From the IMG/VR virus record IMGVR_UViG_3300036818_000079, positions 1-39,673 of that record: DNA of 39,673 nt; one strand, 5' to 3'. Position numbers and translations under genes: made by a program. Under the pieces are notes generated by a model. It was not told the DNA's origin, did no database searches, and saw only the letters and a program-made list of their open reading frames with translations. Each line of letters opens with the position of its first letter. Within the stretch, counting starts at the first letter, position 1. The DNA is from a virus. Shown here piece by piece: positions 21,758 to 29,534 of this stretch.

Positions 21758-22067
21758 GAGCGGCCTCATCGCCGTCGGGGTCGCGAAGATGACCGGTGTC
21801 CAGGTCATCGTCCCCGTGTTCGCGGATGTAGGCGTCGTCGTCCAGCCGCTCGGCCAGGTCGGCGAGCTCTTTCAGCAGCCATCCGGCCAGCCGGTCACGG
21901 TCGCTGCTGCTGGCGCGCAGCGCGGGTCCCAGCGCGCGGGCGCGGGTGATCATGTCGCGGTCGTCATCGGTGAGACCGGCGCGCGGAGCCGGAGGGCCGG
22001 CGCCGAGTTCATTGATCGCTTCTGACACCTTCCTGGCGCGCTCGGCCCACTCGTGGATGCCGCTCAT
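21750..22067 (-). CDS. Helical protein, unknown function
   Basis: A 105-residue protein (SGIHEWAERARKVSEAINEL, then LTDDDRDMITRARALGPALR and RLAGWLLKELADLAERLDDD). It is acidic and helical, and ends in a DDDLDTGHLRDPDGDE tail. The ATG overlaps the DUF2637 gene stop (ATGA), so the two are probably co-translated. No family recognised. Confidence 0.6.
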   Translation of the reverse strand: MSGIHEWAERARKVSEAINELGAGPPAPRAGLTDDDRDMITRARALGPALRASSSDRDRLAGWLLKELADLAERLDDDAYIREHGDDDLDTGHLRDPDGDEAAHG

Positions 22068-23080
22068 GGTGTGCTCCTTGCGAGGTCGTTCCGGGCGCGC
22101 TGGACCGTCTTGGCGGACACGGCCGCCTGGACGGCTACCTTGTCGTTGTCCCAGCCCGGGTTGGCCCGGATGATGGCCGCGGCCTTGTCCCGGCCGGTGC
22201 GGGGCGCCGCGGTCTTGCGGGGTGCTGGTTTGTCCGCTGTCCTGTCCTCGCGTGGCGGGACAGAACCGCTGGCCGGCGGCGTGTCCTGGCGTGTGTCCTG
22301 AGCCTTGGTGTCCGGCGCCCTGTCCATGGTCCTGTCCTGTCCGCTGACAGGCGCGGGCAGCAGGGCGATGGCGGCCTTCGGCCTGTTCTCACCATCCCAG
22401 GTCGCCAGCCGCATGACCCGGTACGACAGGACCGGATGCCACGTCCACCGGGTCATGCCAAGCCGGACAGCGTGCGCCTCGATCTGATTGTCCGCCTTCA
22501 GCGCGTCCCGGGACACCCGCCGGGAATGCACCGACCACAGCCACGGCGACGACACCGACATCAGCCCGAACGTGACCGCCGCGAACGTCGGCCGCCAGCC
22601 AGCCGCCATGTAGTGGCTGTAGTTCATGGTGCCGATCACCGCGGCGAACGCGTACGCGGCCAGCCGCAGCCGCAGCGCCGAGTCGTCGGCGGCCAGCGCC
22701 AGGTGGGCCTGCCACGCCAGGTAGACCGCGACAGATTCCAGGGTGACGGCAACGAGGACCTGCCCGGCCAGGATCCATGGCAGGTGGCCGCGGAGGAACG
22801 CGAGCTGGCCGGCGAACGCGACAGCGTTGACCAGGACGATGGGGATGGCGGCCAGCCAGCCGCGGTGCGCGGACATGGCATGCCACCAGCGGCTGGCCTT
22901 GTCCGGGATCGTCCGCAGCTGTCCAGGATCGTCCCGCTGCGGCTGACTCGCCGGCGTCAGGGCCGCAGGTGGCCAGTGGGCAAGCCCAGACGCTGCCCTG
23001 AAATCATGCAGAGGGACAGACACCGGCCCGCTATGGCCGTTCGCCTGCGGTGCCGCTGGTGTCGTCAGCATGCCGTTCAT
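22064..23080 (-). CDS. DUF2637 membrane protein with C-terminal HTH-like domain
   Basis: A 338-residue protein. Residues about 70-190 hold four hydrophobic segments (GWLAAIPIVLVNAVAFAGQL, ILAGQVLVAVTLESVAVYLAW, LRLAAYAFAAVIGTMNYSHY, FAAVTFGLMSVSSPWLWSV), the DUF2637 core found almost only in Actinobacteria and often beside tra/ftsK genes of AICEs and plasmids. The C-terminus (RDKAAAIIRANPGWDNDKVA, then VQAAVSAKTVQRARNDL) is a helix-turn-helix-like segment. The link between is Pro/Asp-rich. It probably works at the membrane in element spread or replication; its exact role is unknown. Confidence 0.75.
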   Translation of the reverse strand: MNGMLTTPAAPQANGHSGPVSVPLHDFRAASGLAHWPPAALTPASQPQRDDPGQLRTIPDKASRWWHAMSAHRGWLAAIPIVLVNAVAFAGQLAFLRGHLPWILAGQVLVAVTLESVAVYLAWQAHLALAADDSALRLRLAAYAFAAVIGTMNYSHYMAAGWRPTFAAVTFGLMSVSSPWLWSVHSRRVSRDALKADNQIEAHAVRLGMTRWTWHPVLSYRVMRLATWDGENRPKAAIALLPAPVSGQDRTMDRAPDTKAQDTRQDTPPASGSVPPREDRTADKPAPRKTAAPRTGRDKAAAIIRANPGWDNDKVAVQAAVSAKTVQRARNDLARSTP

Positions 23081-23676
23081 CGTGCCCTCGCTTCCTCGGT
23101 CAGGAAATCGCCGCCGTACGGCAGCTCGCCGCCCTCGCGGACGTACAGGTAAGGCGTCTCATAGGTGCTGTCCAGGTCGACGGGAACCCGCCGCAGGCAG
23201 TCGAGCGCGTGGGCGAGCCGCTGGCCTGCGCCGTCGATGATCTCCAGGGCGGCGTCGCAGTCGGCGATGACGGCGCTGGCCGCGCCCAGGGCGTTCTCGG
23301 CTGCGGCTCTGGCCTGCGGGTTCGCGGCGGAAGCCATCGCCGCCCGCGCGTCGGCCGCGGCGGCGCACGCAGCGGCCCGGTCGGCACGCCAGGCCGCGGC
23401 CATACCACTGGCGCAGCGGAGCATGCTGACCAGGTAACCCTCGATCTCCTCCGCGGCCTCGACCAGGACCTGATCGGATCCGCACGGCCGGTCTGAGGTC
23501 CACAGCAGCGCGCCCGCTTCCCCTGCCGTCAGGGCCAGGGCGGCGCCGATGAGGCCGCCGGTCGCCTGCGGGTTCACCCCGGCCGCCCAGGCGCTGCCGT
23601 TGAGGCGGGCGCAGGCGAATCCGGGTTCGCGGATGTCCTCGGCGAACGTCAGCGCCAGGCCTGTCCGGGTGCTCAC
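23077..23676 (-). CDS. Ala-rich helical protein of phage/AICE type
   Basis: A 199-residue protein. Its centre is a long Ala/Arg helix (RADRAAACAAAADARAAMAS, AENALGAASAVIADCDAALEII) and the C-terminus reads LDSTYETPYLYVREGGELPY. It lies between the TraB-like translocase and DUF2637 genes, overlapping the latter by ATGA. Proteins of similar composition accompany these genes in actinobacterial elements, but I know no function. Confidence 0.55.
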   Translation of the reverse strand: MSTRTGLALTFAEDIREPGFACARLNGSAWAAGVNPQATGGLIGAALALTAGEAGALLWTSDRPCGSDQVLVEAAEEIEGYLVSMLRCASGMAAAWRADRAAACAAAADARAAMASAANPQARAAAENALGAASAVIADCDAALEIIDGAGQRLAHALDCLRRVPVDLDSTYETPYLYVREGGELPYGGDFLTEEARAR

Positions 23677-23704
23677 GGACCCCTCTTTTCGCTACAGGGA
23701 GTGA

Positions 23705-23796
23705 CGCTCAAAGCGGCTGATTTTTGAGCGGGACGAGGGCTGCCGCTCAAAGAAAACCCCTCCCCTATGCAGGGCTGGACGCTCAAACACTCAAAG
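23705..23796. promoter_or_regulatory. Cluster of CGCTCAAA sites
   Basis: CGCTCAAA occurs at 23705-23712, 23744-23751 and 23780-23787, with the inverse TTTGAGCG at 23723-23730 (the first pair forms an inverted repeat) and a half site CTCAAAG at 23790-23796. The cluster fills the 154-bp gap between the translocase and the 199-residue protein. The same octamer recurs at 33518-33525 before the early genes, so a shared regulator is plausible. Confidence 0.55.
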
Positions 23797-23830
23797 ATTG
23801 GGTGAGGATGGCTGTGGGACGAACGCGCGA

Positions 23831-25981
23831 TCACGGTGTGTCACCGCCGGGTGGTTCGGTGAGCAGCCAGCGGGCCGTCCGCTTCTCCCCCGCCATCCGC
23901 ACCAATCCCTCGGTCCGCAGACGCTCGAGGTAGGTGCGGGCTGTCCATTTGGTCACCTCGAGCACGCGGGCGACCTCGCTGATGGTGGTCCCGGCGGACA
24001 GCAGCCCGAGCAGCTTCCCGCGGGCCTCGTCCGGGATCTCGGTGGCCTCGCCGACCTGGCGCCACCGCTCGGCGGCGTGGGCCAGCTGGGCCTCGTGCGG
24101 GATGTCGGGCACGGGCTCGGCGGAGGCCTCGGCGAGCAGCCGGCGGGTTGCGGCGTTGCGTCTCCCCTGCTCGACCCAGCGGCGGCGCAGCGGATCGCTC
24201 TCGTCCAGGGTGCTCAAGTGGTCCTCCGCTTCGCGGTCGTAGGCGTCGAGGCTGGCCCGCTCCTCGATCTTCAGGGCGTTGGCCAGCGTCTCGGCGGTCT
24301 CGCCATCCGCTTCCACGGTGCCGTCGCGGACGGCTAGGGCGAGGGCATGGAGCGGGTTGTGCGGATCCGCGCCACGGGGAGCAGACGGGGACACCGGTTC
24401 CGGTTCCGGCCCGGCACCGATCTTCCGCCGGCCGTGCGCCCACCGGGTGAACGGCTCGTCGCTCAGAAGCCGCGCATAGGAATCACCCAGGAAACTCTCA
24501 AGTTCAGGTTCAAGGTTAGGCTGGTCCATGGCCCGTTCCTCGGCCATCCTCCGCAGGTCACCTGGCTCTTTCAGCAGGAATGTGCGGCCCGTCCGGACGC
24601 TCCCGCCGAGCTCGGCGATTGCCCAGACGCCCTTATGGCCGTCGCCGTAGCTGGCCATGTCGGGCATCTCCAGGCCCAGATCCCCGGCGGCGTGCATCAT
24701 CTCGCCGCGGCGGGACACCGCGCCGATACAGAACACGTCGACCAGGGCGCGGACATCGCCGCCGCCGATCCACTCGGCGGTGCCACGCTGCCCGGCGATC
24801 ACCGGGGCGACCGCTTCGGAACCGCCCTTGCTGTAGATGGTCTTCAGTGCCTCACGGGCCGCGGGGATGGAGGCCAGGGCGTCGATCTCGTCGCCGATGA
24901 ACAGGATCAGGGGATGCCCGGCCGACGGCTGGAACACCGCGGTGTCCCGGGGCTGCTGGGAACGCCATTCGATGGTCCGCTCCAGCATCCGCAGGATCTT
25001 CACGGCCCGGGTCGCCTGCTGGCGGGTGATCGCGGTCAGGTGGCAGGCGACATCCCATTGCCTGTCCTCGATGCCCTTGGACAGGTTGAGGTTGACGACC
25101 AGCACGTCCGGTGCTTTCGTGGCGCGCTCGCGCAGGTTGTTGATCAGGACGGTTTTGCCTGCCCGGCTGGTCGCCACGATGAGGATCCGCTTGGCGCCGT
25201 CCTGATCCCATACGGTCAGGGTGAGCGGGGTGCCGGTCTCAGGGTCCTGGCCGATGATGAACGGCTCCCGGCAGGTGCACAGGCCGGACAGGTCGATCTC
25301 CGGGTCCGGGTCAAGCGCCGGGTGGATGATCGGCTTGGCCCATGGGTCGGTGCGGCGGATGGAGATCTCCACGCGGCCAGCGAGCCTGTGCCGTTTCACC
25401 TGCACCCGCGACACAGGCAGGCCTTCGTCCTCGGCGATCCGCTCGGCGACGTCGCCGCCGGCGATCTGGGAGGCCCGCTTCCCGGTGCCCTTGACGTCGA
25501 TGATCTTCCGCTCGCCCAGCCGGGTCACCTCGTGGTGCAGCAGGTGGGAGCCTTTCAGACCGTACCGGTGGGCGGTGGCCAGCCAGTCTTCCGACGCGAG
25601 CCGCTTGCCTCTGGCCTCCAGGACAGCCGGGTGGCTGCGGGCCCACCGCCAGCCTGTGAACGTCAGGGCCGCCCATGCCCCGGTGAGCGGGAAGTACCAG
25701 CCAGGGCCGGCGAGCGGGCCGAAGCGGGCGGCCAGCGCCGACCAGGCTCCCGCGGCCAGCAGCCAGCCGGCGCCCCCGCGGGCGCCCTTGCCGTAGACGG
25801 CACCCGCGGCGGCGAGCGTCCCGAGGCCGATGTCGAGCCAGGGGATGCCGGTGGCGTGCATGATCTCGGCGGCCGTCCAGACGCCCGCACCGGCCAGCGG
25901 CACCGCGCGGGCCGCTTTCTCGGCAGGCTTGCGCCGCAGCTGCGGCGGGGCAGCTGCCGGGGCGTCCTGGACTTCGGTCAC
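23831..25981 (-). CDS. FtsK/SpoIIIE-type DNA translocase (TraB/TraSA-like)
   Basis: A 716-residue protein. Hydrophobic segments lie near 33-115 (VPLAGAGVWTAAEIMHAT, GWLLAAGAWSALAARFGPLA, PLTGAWAALTFTGW). The FtsK-like ATPase has Walker A ATSRAGKTV (270-278) and Walker B LILFIGDEID (358-366), followed by VIAGQRGTAEWIGGGDVRAL. The C-terminus (about 640-705; ISEVARVLEVTKWTARTYLE, then GLVRMAGEKRTARWLL) is a winged helix, placed like the gamma domain that recognises short repeats in FtsK and TraB. In AICEs such proteins move double-stranded DNA between hyphae. GTG start with GAGAGGA upstream. Its presence beside complete head genes is unusual. Confidence 0.85.
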   Translation of the reverse strand: MTEVQDAPAAAPPQLRRKPAEKAARAVPLAGAGVWTAAEIMHATGIPWLDIGLGTLAAAGAVYGKGARGGAGWLLAAGAWSALAARFGPLAGPGWYFPLTGAWAALTFTGWRWARSHPAVLEARGKRLASEDWLATAHRYGLKGSHLLHHEVTRLGERKIIDVKGTGKRASQIAGGDVAERIAEDEGLPVSRVQVKRHRLAGRVEISIRRTDPWAKPIIHPALDPDPEIDLSGLCTCREPFIIGQDPETGTPLTLTVWDQDGAKRILIVATSRAGKTVLINNLRERATKAPDVLVVNLNLSKGIEDRQWDVACHLTAITRQQATRAVKILRMLERTIEWRSQQPRDTAVFQPSAGHPLILFIGDEIDALASIPAAREALKTIYSKGGSEAVAPVIAGQRGTAEWIGGGDVRALVDVFCIGAVSRRGEMMHAAGDLGLEMPDMASYGDGHKGVWAIAELGGSVRTGRTFLLKEPGDLRRMAEERAMDQPNLEPELESFLGDSYARLLSDEPFTRWAHGRRKIGAGPEPEPVSPSAPRGADPHNPLHALALAVRDGTVEADGETAETLANALKIEERASLDAYDREAEDHLSTLDESDPLRRRWVEQGRRNAATRRLLAEASAEPVPDIPHEAQLAHAAERWRQVGEATEIPDEARGKLLGLLSAGTTISEVARVLEVTKWTARTYLERLRTEGLVRMAGEKRTARWLLTEPPGGDTP

Positions 25982-26002
25982 CGGGATCAGTCCTCTCGCT
26001 AA

Positions 26003-26833
26003 CTACAGGTCGCCAGTGAGAAACTCGCGGGCCTTGTGCGGCAGCGGGCCGTGAGCGGACACCCATTCCTTGACCGCCCCGTAGATCACGCCGAACCGCT
26101 TGTGGATCTGCGCCAGCAGCGACCCGTGGCCGCCCGCGCTGTCCCCGGCCTCGAGGATCCCAGCGACGTACGCGGGGTCCAGGCCGACGCTGTTCAGGCA
26201 GGTGTCGGCGAACGCGTGCCAGGCATCGGCGATCAGGACCGACCCGGCGGCGTTGCCTTCCATGAACATCCGCAGCGCCATGTCGTCCTCGGGTTCGAAC
26301 CCCGCGATGAACTGGGCCAGCGACGCATACGGGGCCGGGGCGACACCATGCCCGGCGAGCAGCTCGGCGGGCTCGGGCATCGGGCCGAGGGCTGCGTCTT
26401 CCAGGATCGAGGGGATGGACCGCCGGGTTATGGCGTCGGCGACGACCGCGGGGGCACTGCCCTGGGCCGGGATCGATCCGCCGTCCCGCCGGCGGCGCAC
26501 CCAGTGCATCAGCTCGCGGGCGTCTTCGGCTGGTGCGGTAAGGGCCTCCCGCAAAGCGGCCGCTAGATCGCGGAGCCCGTTTACGGTCCACGCTCGCGCC
26601 GTGAGGGCGGCAGCGCAGAAGGCGATGCCAGCGACGACTGCCCCCGCATCTGGGCCTGCCGCTCCGGCCAGGGTCAGGGCGGCCATCGTCACGGTGACCT
26701 GGAGGGCCAGTACGGTCCAGTTGGCGAGCACGGCCACAGCGTCTTTCCCGACGCTCAGCATGCGGAATGTGCGCCAGCCGGTGACGGCAGCGAAAAGGAT
26801 GGCCACCAGCCAGCCGATAGCGGTAAGGATCAT
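26003..26833 (-). CDS. Membrane protein of the transfer block
   Basis: A 276-residue protein. Three hydrophobic segments lie in the first 90 residues (ILTAIGWLVAILFAAVTGW, LANWTVLALQVTVTMAALTL, AGAVVAGIAFCAAALTARAW), followed by a soluble domain of about 180 residues ending in KRFGVIYGAVKEWVSAHGPL and HKAREFLTGDL. ATG with GGAAGG 7 nt upstream. It is co-directional with and just upstream of the translocase, so it could be a partner such as a spread (Spd-like) protein. No family is recognised. Confidence 0.6.
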   Translation of the reverse strand: MILTAIGWLVAILFAAVTGWRTFRMLSVGKDAVAVLANWTVLALQVTVTMAALTLAGAAGPDAGAVVAGIAFCAAALTARAWTVNGLRDLAAALREALTAPAEDARELMHWVRRRRDGGSIPAQGSAPAVVADAITRRSIPSILEDAALGPMPEPAELLAGHGVAPAPYASLAQFIAGFEPEDDMALRMFMEGNAAGSVLIADAWHAFADTCLNSVGLDPAYVAGILEAGDSAGGHGSLLAQIHKRFGVIYGAVKEWVSAHGPLPHKAREFLTGDL

Positions 26834-26846
26834 GAAGATGCCTTCC

Positions 26847-27452
26847 TTAGCAGGTCGCGGTCAGGGTGCCGCCGTAGCGGCTGGCCGCCCACGGGCTGGC
26901 CATGATGGCGTTGCATACCGCCTGTGCGCTGGCGCCCCGGCGAAGTGCAGCGAGGATGCCGCTGTAGTAGCCGTTGTTCAGCGTGGCGACCGTGTACCGG
27001 AGGCCCGTCTGGGCGTCAGGAAATGCCCACGCGCCTATGACATTGCGTCCGGGCCAATCTGCGCCAGCGCCCGGATTGACATTCAGCGGGTTATAGGCGG
27101 CCTGGTTGCCGAACCCGCCGCCTTCCCTGGCTTCCCATTCGCGGATCGCGGACAGGTTGCAGGCGGTACGGGGCAGGCTGTCCGCGGCGAGCAGTGCGGC
27201 GGCCCAGCCGGACGGGGTGTTCAGGCTGCTGCCGGACGGGATGGCCGCCTGGGCTTCGGTCGCGTGCCCGGAGCTGCTGCCGTGGTGCGCGGCGGCTGCC
27301 CTGCTGCCGTGGTGCGCGGCGGCTGCCCTGGTGCCGGTCGCGGCGGCCAGCACGACGGCCACGGTCACGGCGATGACCGGGCCCGCGCTGCCGCTCTTGC
27401 CGTAGCTGCGGTAGCGGTACTTGCGCGGCAGGCGGTAGGTGAAGGCGGCCAT
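26847..27452 (-). CDS. Membrane-anchored lysozyme/transglycosylase-like protein
   Basis: A 201-residue protein. After a basic N-terminus (RLPRKYRYRSYGKSG) comes one membrane segment (AGPVIAVTVAVVLAAATG), then a His/Ala linker and a domain of about 120 residues: NLSAIREWEAREGGGFGNQA, YNPLNVNPG, WAFPDAQTGLRYTVATLNNG, YYSGILAALRRGASAQAV. The WExxEGG...A.YNPLN pattern with the GLxxTVATLxNGYY helix is that of transglycosylase-like domains in actinophage and conjugative proteins; E in WEAREGG is the likely acid. It would open peptidoglycan locally for transfer or entry. The ATG at 27452 overlaps the previous stop by one base. Confidence 0.7.
   Translation of the reverse strand: MAAFTYRLPRKYRYRSYGKSGSAGPVIAVTVAVVLAAATGTRAAAAHHGSRAAAAHHGSSSGHATEAQAAIPSGSSLNTPSGWAAALLAADSLPRTACNLSAIREWEAREGGGFGNQAAYNPLNVNPGAGADWPGRNVIGAWAFPDAQTGLRYTVATLNNGYYSGILAALRRGASAQAVCNAIMASPWAASRYGGTLTATC
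27274..27327. repeat. Perfect 27-bp tandem duplication
   Basis: The 27-bp unit starting CTGCTGCCGTGGTGCGC is present twice without a mismatch (27274-27300 and 27301-27327), followed by a partial degraded third. It duplicates an AAAAHHGSR linker in the lysozyme-like protein and must be recent. Confidence 0.8.
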
Positions 27453-27724
27453 CAGCGGCGCCTCCGGCACTGGCGCGCGTTACGACCAGGCAGGACGCGG
27501 GAGCGCATGTTGGTGGACGAAGAAGCGCTGCCGAGCGAGATCCAGCCGCCACAGTTTCGGCACTCGCCTTCGTAAGTGCCGCTGTTAATCTTCCTGAGCC
27601 TCACCGAATGCCCCGTATCACGAAGCTTTCCGGCCCATTCGTTCTTGGATGCGGCCAGCCAGCCGGCCGGGGTATCGGAGTACTCGCGACCGTCGTAGGA
27701 AGACCTGAACTTGCGGCGGGCCAT
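27452..27724 (-). CDS. Small basic protein with CxxC motif
   Basis: A 90-residue protein (ARRKFRSSYDGREYSDTPAG, WLAASKNEWAGKLRDTGHSV, YEGECRNCGGWISLG) with a very basic tail (GRNARQCRRRR). The ECRNCGGWI element is a single zinc-knuckle-like half. One-base TGATG overlaps join it to both neighbours, implying coupled translation. Function unknown. Confidence 0.55.
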   Translation of the reverse strand: MARRKFRSSYDGREYSDTPAGWLAASKNEWAGKLRDTGHSVRLRKINSGTYEGECRNCGGWISLGSASSSTNMRSRVLPGRNARQCRRRR

Positions 27725-28422
27725 CAGAGAATCCTCAGCAGCTTCAGCAGCCCACGGAGGAGCGCGATCCCGACGACGATGACGACCAGCCAGCCAGCCC
27801 AGTCGGAGGGCAGGTGGGTCGGCATCCTGGCGCTATCGGACGCCGGGCTGGCCTGGGCGTGGGCGGGAGCTGCGGTGTCCTGTGACGGGCCGGCAGTCGG
27901 CGGCCCCGAGATCGACGGGACCGGCGCAGGATGCACCGCGCAGGATGCGGGCTGGCCAGCGTGCGGGCCGACGTTCACAACCAGCGGGGTTTCCGCCGCC
28001 GCGCTGAACTGGGCGATTCCGCCCGCGGCCGCCGACTTGGCCCCGGGGCCGGTCTCGGCGATCAGGTTCGCGACGTACCGGCCCGGCCTGGTGCCGGCCG
28101 GGATCGCGACCGACAGCGGCACGCTCGCCGTCTTCCCTGCGTCCACGGGAACGGAGTTCCGCTGGAAGAACCACAGGTCACGGGGGTAGCTGACGTGGAC
28201 CCAGGATGCGGGGAGCGCACGGCCGGCCTGCCCGGCCGGCGCCCCGGCGGCAACCGAGATTGCCTCCTGGGAGTCGCCGGTGTTCGCGACCGTGACCGTT
28301 CCCAGGCTCCAGGTGTGGCCCGGGGACAGGGTGACGTCCATGCACACGGGGCTGGCGGAGATGCCGACGCCGATGCTGGCGGGCAGCAGCAGGCCGAGGG
28401 CCAGGGCCGTCGCGGTGATCAT
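27724..28422 (-). CDS. Secreted, C-terminally membrane-anchored surface protein
   Basis: A 232-residue protein. The N-terminus (ITATALALGLLLPASIGVGI) is a signal peptide. Residues about 30-150 are a beta-sandwich (VTLSPGHTWSLGTVTVANTG, SVPLSVAIPAGTRPGRYVAN), resembling bacterial Ig-like/'NEW3'-type domains with a TRPGRYVANL strand. A Pro/Ala linker follows and then a C-terminal transmembrane helix (WAGWLVVIVVGIALLRGLL) with a short basic end. It should stand on the outer face of the host membrane, possibly for mating contact or exclusion. No specific family. Confidence 0.65.
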   Translation of the reverse strand: MITATALALGLLLPASIGVGISASPVCMDVTLSPGHTWSLGTVTVANTGDSQEAISVAAGAPAGQAGRALPASWVHVSYPRDLWFFQRNSVPVDAGKTASVPLSVAIPAGTRPGRYVANLIAETGPGAKSAAAGGIAQFSAAAETPLVVNVGPHAGQPASCAVHPAPVPSISGPPTAGPSQDTAAPAHAQASPASDSARMPTHLPSDWAGWLVVIVVGIALLRGLLKLLRIL

Positions 28423-28429
28423 CGGTGGC

Positions 28430-28675
28430 TTACCTGCGCTTCGCGGTGCCGTAGGTGTAGCCCGGGGTGCGCGTGGCGGTCTTCTTCTTGGGCTTGATGA
28501 CGGCCAGCACCACGCAGGCGATGACGAAGGCGCCCGCGGCGGTGCCGATCAGCATCGCGTGCTGCGTGCCGGGCGTGGCGGTGTGGTAGGCCTTCAGGGT
28601 CGTCACCCAGCCGACGGCGCCGATAGCGGCGAGGATCAGGATGCCGTTGATGACGGCGCGGAAGAACGTGCGCAT
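28430..28675 (-). CDS. Small two-helix membrane protein
   Basis: An 81-residue protein with two transmembrane helices (VINGILILAAIGAVGWVTTL and AMLIGTAAGAFVIACVVLAVI) and a basic tail (KPKKKTATRTPGYTYGTAKRR). The ATG overlaps the WhiB gene stop (TAATG). A Spd-like or holin-like role cannot be told apart from sequence. Confidence 0.6.
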   Translation of the reverse strand: MRTFFRAVINGILILAAIGAVGWVTTLKAYHTATPGTQHAMLIGTAAGAFVIACVVLAVIKPKKKTATRTPGYTYGTAKRR

Positions 28676-28995
28676 TACGCTGCCTGCTCTCGTGGTTGCG
28701 GGATTGACGCTGGGATGTTCCGGCGGTAGAGCCGGCGGCGTTCCCGTTCGGACATGCCGCCCCAGATGCCGAACCGCTCCTCATGCTCGAGCGCGTACTC
28801 CAGGCACTGCGCGCGCACGTCGCAGGCCGCGCAGACCCGTTTGGCTTCGCGGGTCGAGCCGCCCTTTTCCGGGAAGAAAACCTCCGGATCTGTCTGCGCG
28901 CACAGGGCCAGGTCGGTCCAGTCGGGAGGAGTCAGGCCGATGGGGTCCGGCTCGGCGTGCTCGCCGTACATGCGGGAGATGCTGTAAGGGTTCAC
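28675..28995 (-). CDS. WhiB-family iron-sulfur transcription factor
   Basis: A 106-residue protein. The four cysteines C32, C55, C58 and C64 (LCAQTD, VCAACDVRAQC) are the WhiB [4Fe-4S] ligands; FGIWGGMSERERRRL (75-89) is the conserved G-I/V-W-G-G turn with the basic C-terminal segment. WhiB proteins bind sigma factor region 4 and redirect host transcription; phage copies can repress host whiB genes or block superinfection, as shown for mycobacteriophage TM4. GTG start behind AGGAGG in a GTGA overlap. In this element it could control the leftward transfer and late genes. Confidence 0.92.
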   Translation of the reverse strand: MNPYSISRMYGEHAEPDPIGLTPPDWTDLALCAQTDPEVFFPEKGGSTREAKRVCAACDVRAQCLEYALEHEERFGIWGGMSERERRRLYRRNIPASIPQPREQAA

Positions 28996-29153
28996 CGGGC
29001 CACCTCCTGCGCCTGGTCCTGGTCCTGCGGGACGTCGAACCGCGGCTGCGGCCCGGGCGCGAAGTACGACGCCAGGATGGCGTCCGCTTCGCCGCTGTCG
29101 ATCTCGCCGCGGAACACGGCGAGCACGTCGGCCGCGGTCGCGGGGCCGCTCAT
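28992..29153 (-). CDS. Small protein upstream of WhiB
   Basis: A 53-residue protein from the ATG at 29153 (SGPATAADVLAVFRGEIDSG, EADAILASYFAPGPQPRFDV, PQDQDQAQEVAR). It overlaps the WhiB start by GTGA. The same frame is open without a stop back to an ATG at 29534, so the true protein may be 180 residues long (see the zinc-ribbon entry). A helix followed by a Pro/Gln tail; function unknown. Confidence 0.5.
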   Translation of the reverse strand: MSGPATAADVLAVFRGEIDSGEADAILASYFAPGPQPRFDVPQDQDQAQEVAR

Positions 29154-29534
29154 GGTGCGCTGCCCGGGTGGCGCGCGGTGCCCCTGCGACCGCGCGGCCA
29201 GAATGCGGGCGGCCCTGCCGCCGGGGAAGGTGCGCAGGGCCGCCAGGCTGGTCAGGCCGCCCAGGGCTCCGGTGGCAGCCCACGCTCGGCGGCGGCCTGC
29301 TCGAGCAGCTCGGTGAACAGCGGGGTGATGTTCGGTGGCGGCGGGTCGCCGCCGGGGGGCTGTGCTAGGTTCGGCATGTCTAGGGTGCCTTCCTGGACGG
29401 GTGAGACGGGTGCTGAGAGCGGCGTCGTGGCTAGCGGTGCCGCTCTCGTTTTTCCGGGGTTTGCATGAGTGGCCGTCGGCGGTGAAGTAGATGGCGCCGC
29501 AGCGACCGCACACGGACGTCTGGCCGAGGGCCAT
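29154..29534 (-). other. Open frame with N-terminal zinc ribbon, extension of the 53-residue gene
   Basis: In frame with the gene ending at 28992, an ATG at 29534 directly follows the stop of the excisionase-like gene (TAGATG). It begins ALGQTSVCGRCGAIYFTADGH, a convincing CxxC ribbon with good codon use for about 45 residues. Beyond that it becomes Arg/Pro/His-rich where another small gene (29252-29377) occupies a different frame. Either one 180-residue gene with a nested gene exists, or a small ribbon gene lost its stop. Confidence 0.4.
29252..29377 (-). CDS. Short protein, unknown function
   Basis: A 41-residue gene (PNLAQPPGGDPPPPNITPLF, TELLEQAAAERGLPPEPWAA). The codons end mostly in G or C and the NITPLFTELLEQAAAERGLP helix looks like real protein. 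AGGAAGG lies 10 nt upstream of the ATG. It is nested in another frame of the longer open reading frame described at 29154-29534. Confidence 0.45.
   Translation of the reverse strand: MPNLAQPPGGDPPPPNITPLFTELLEQAAAERGLPPEPWAA

Noticed and set aside
24347-26002. 551-codon plus-strand open frame
   Set aside because: Antisense of the translocase gene; no ribosome binding site or domain.
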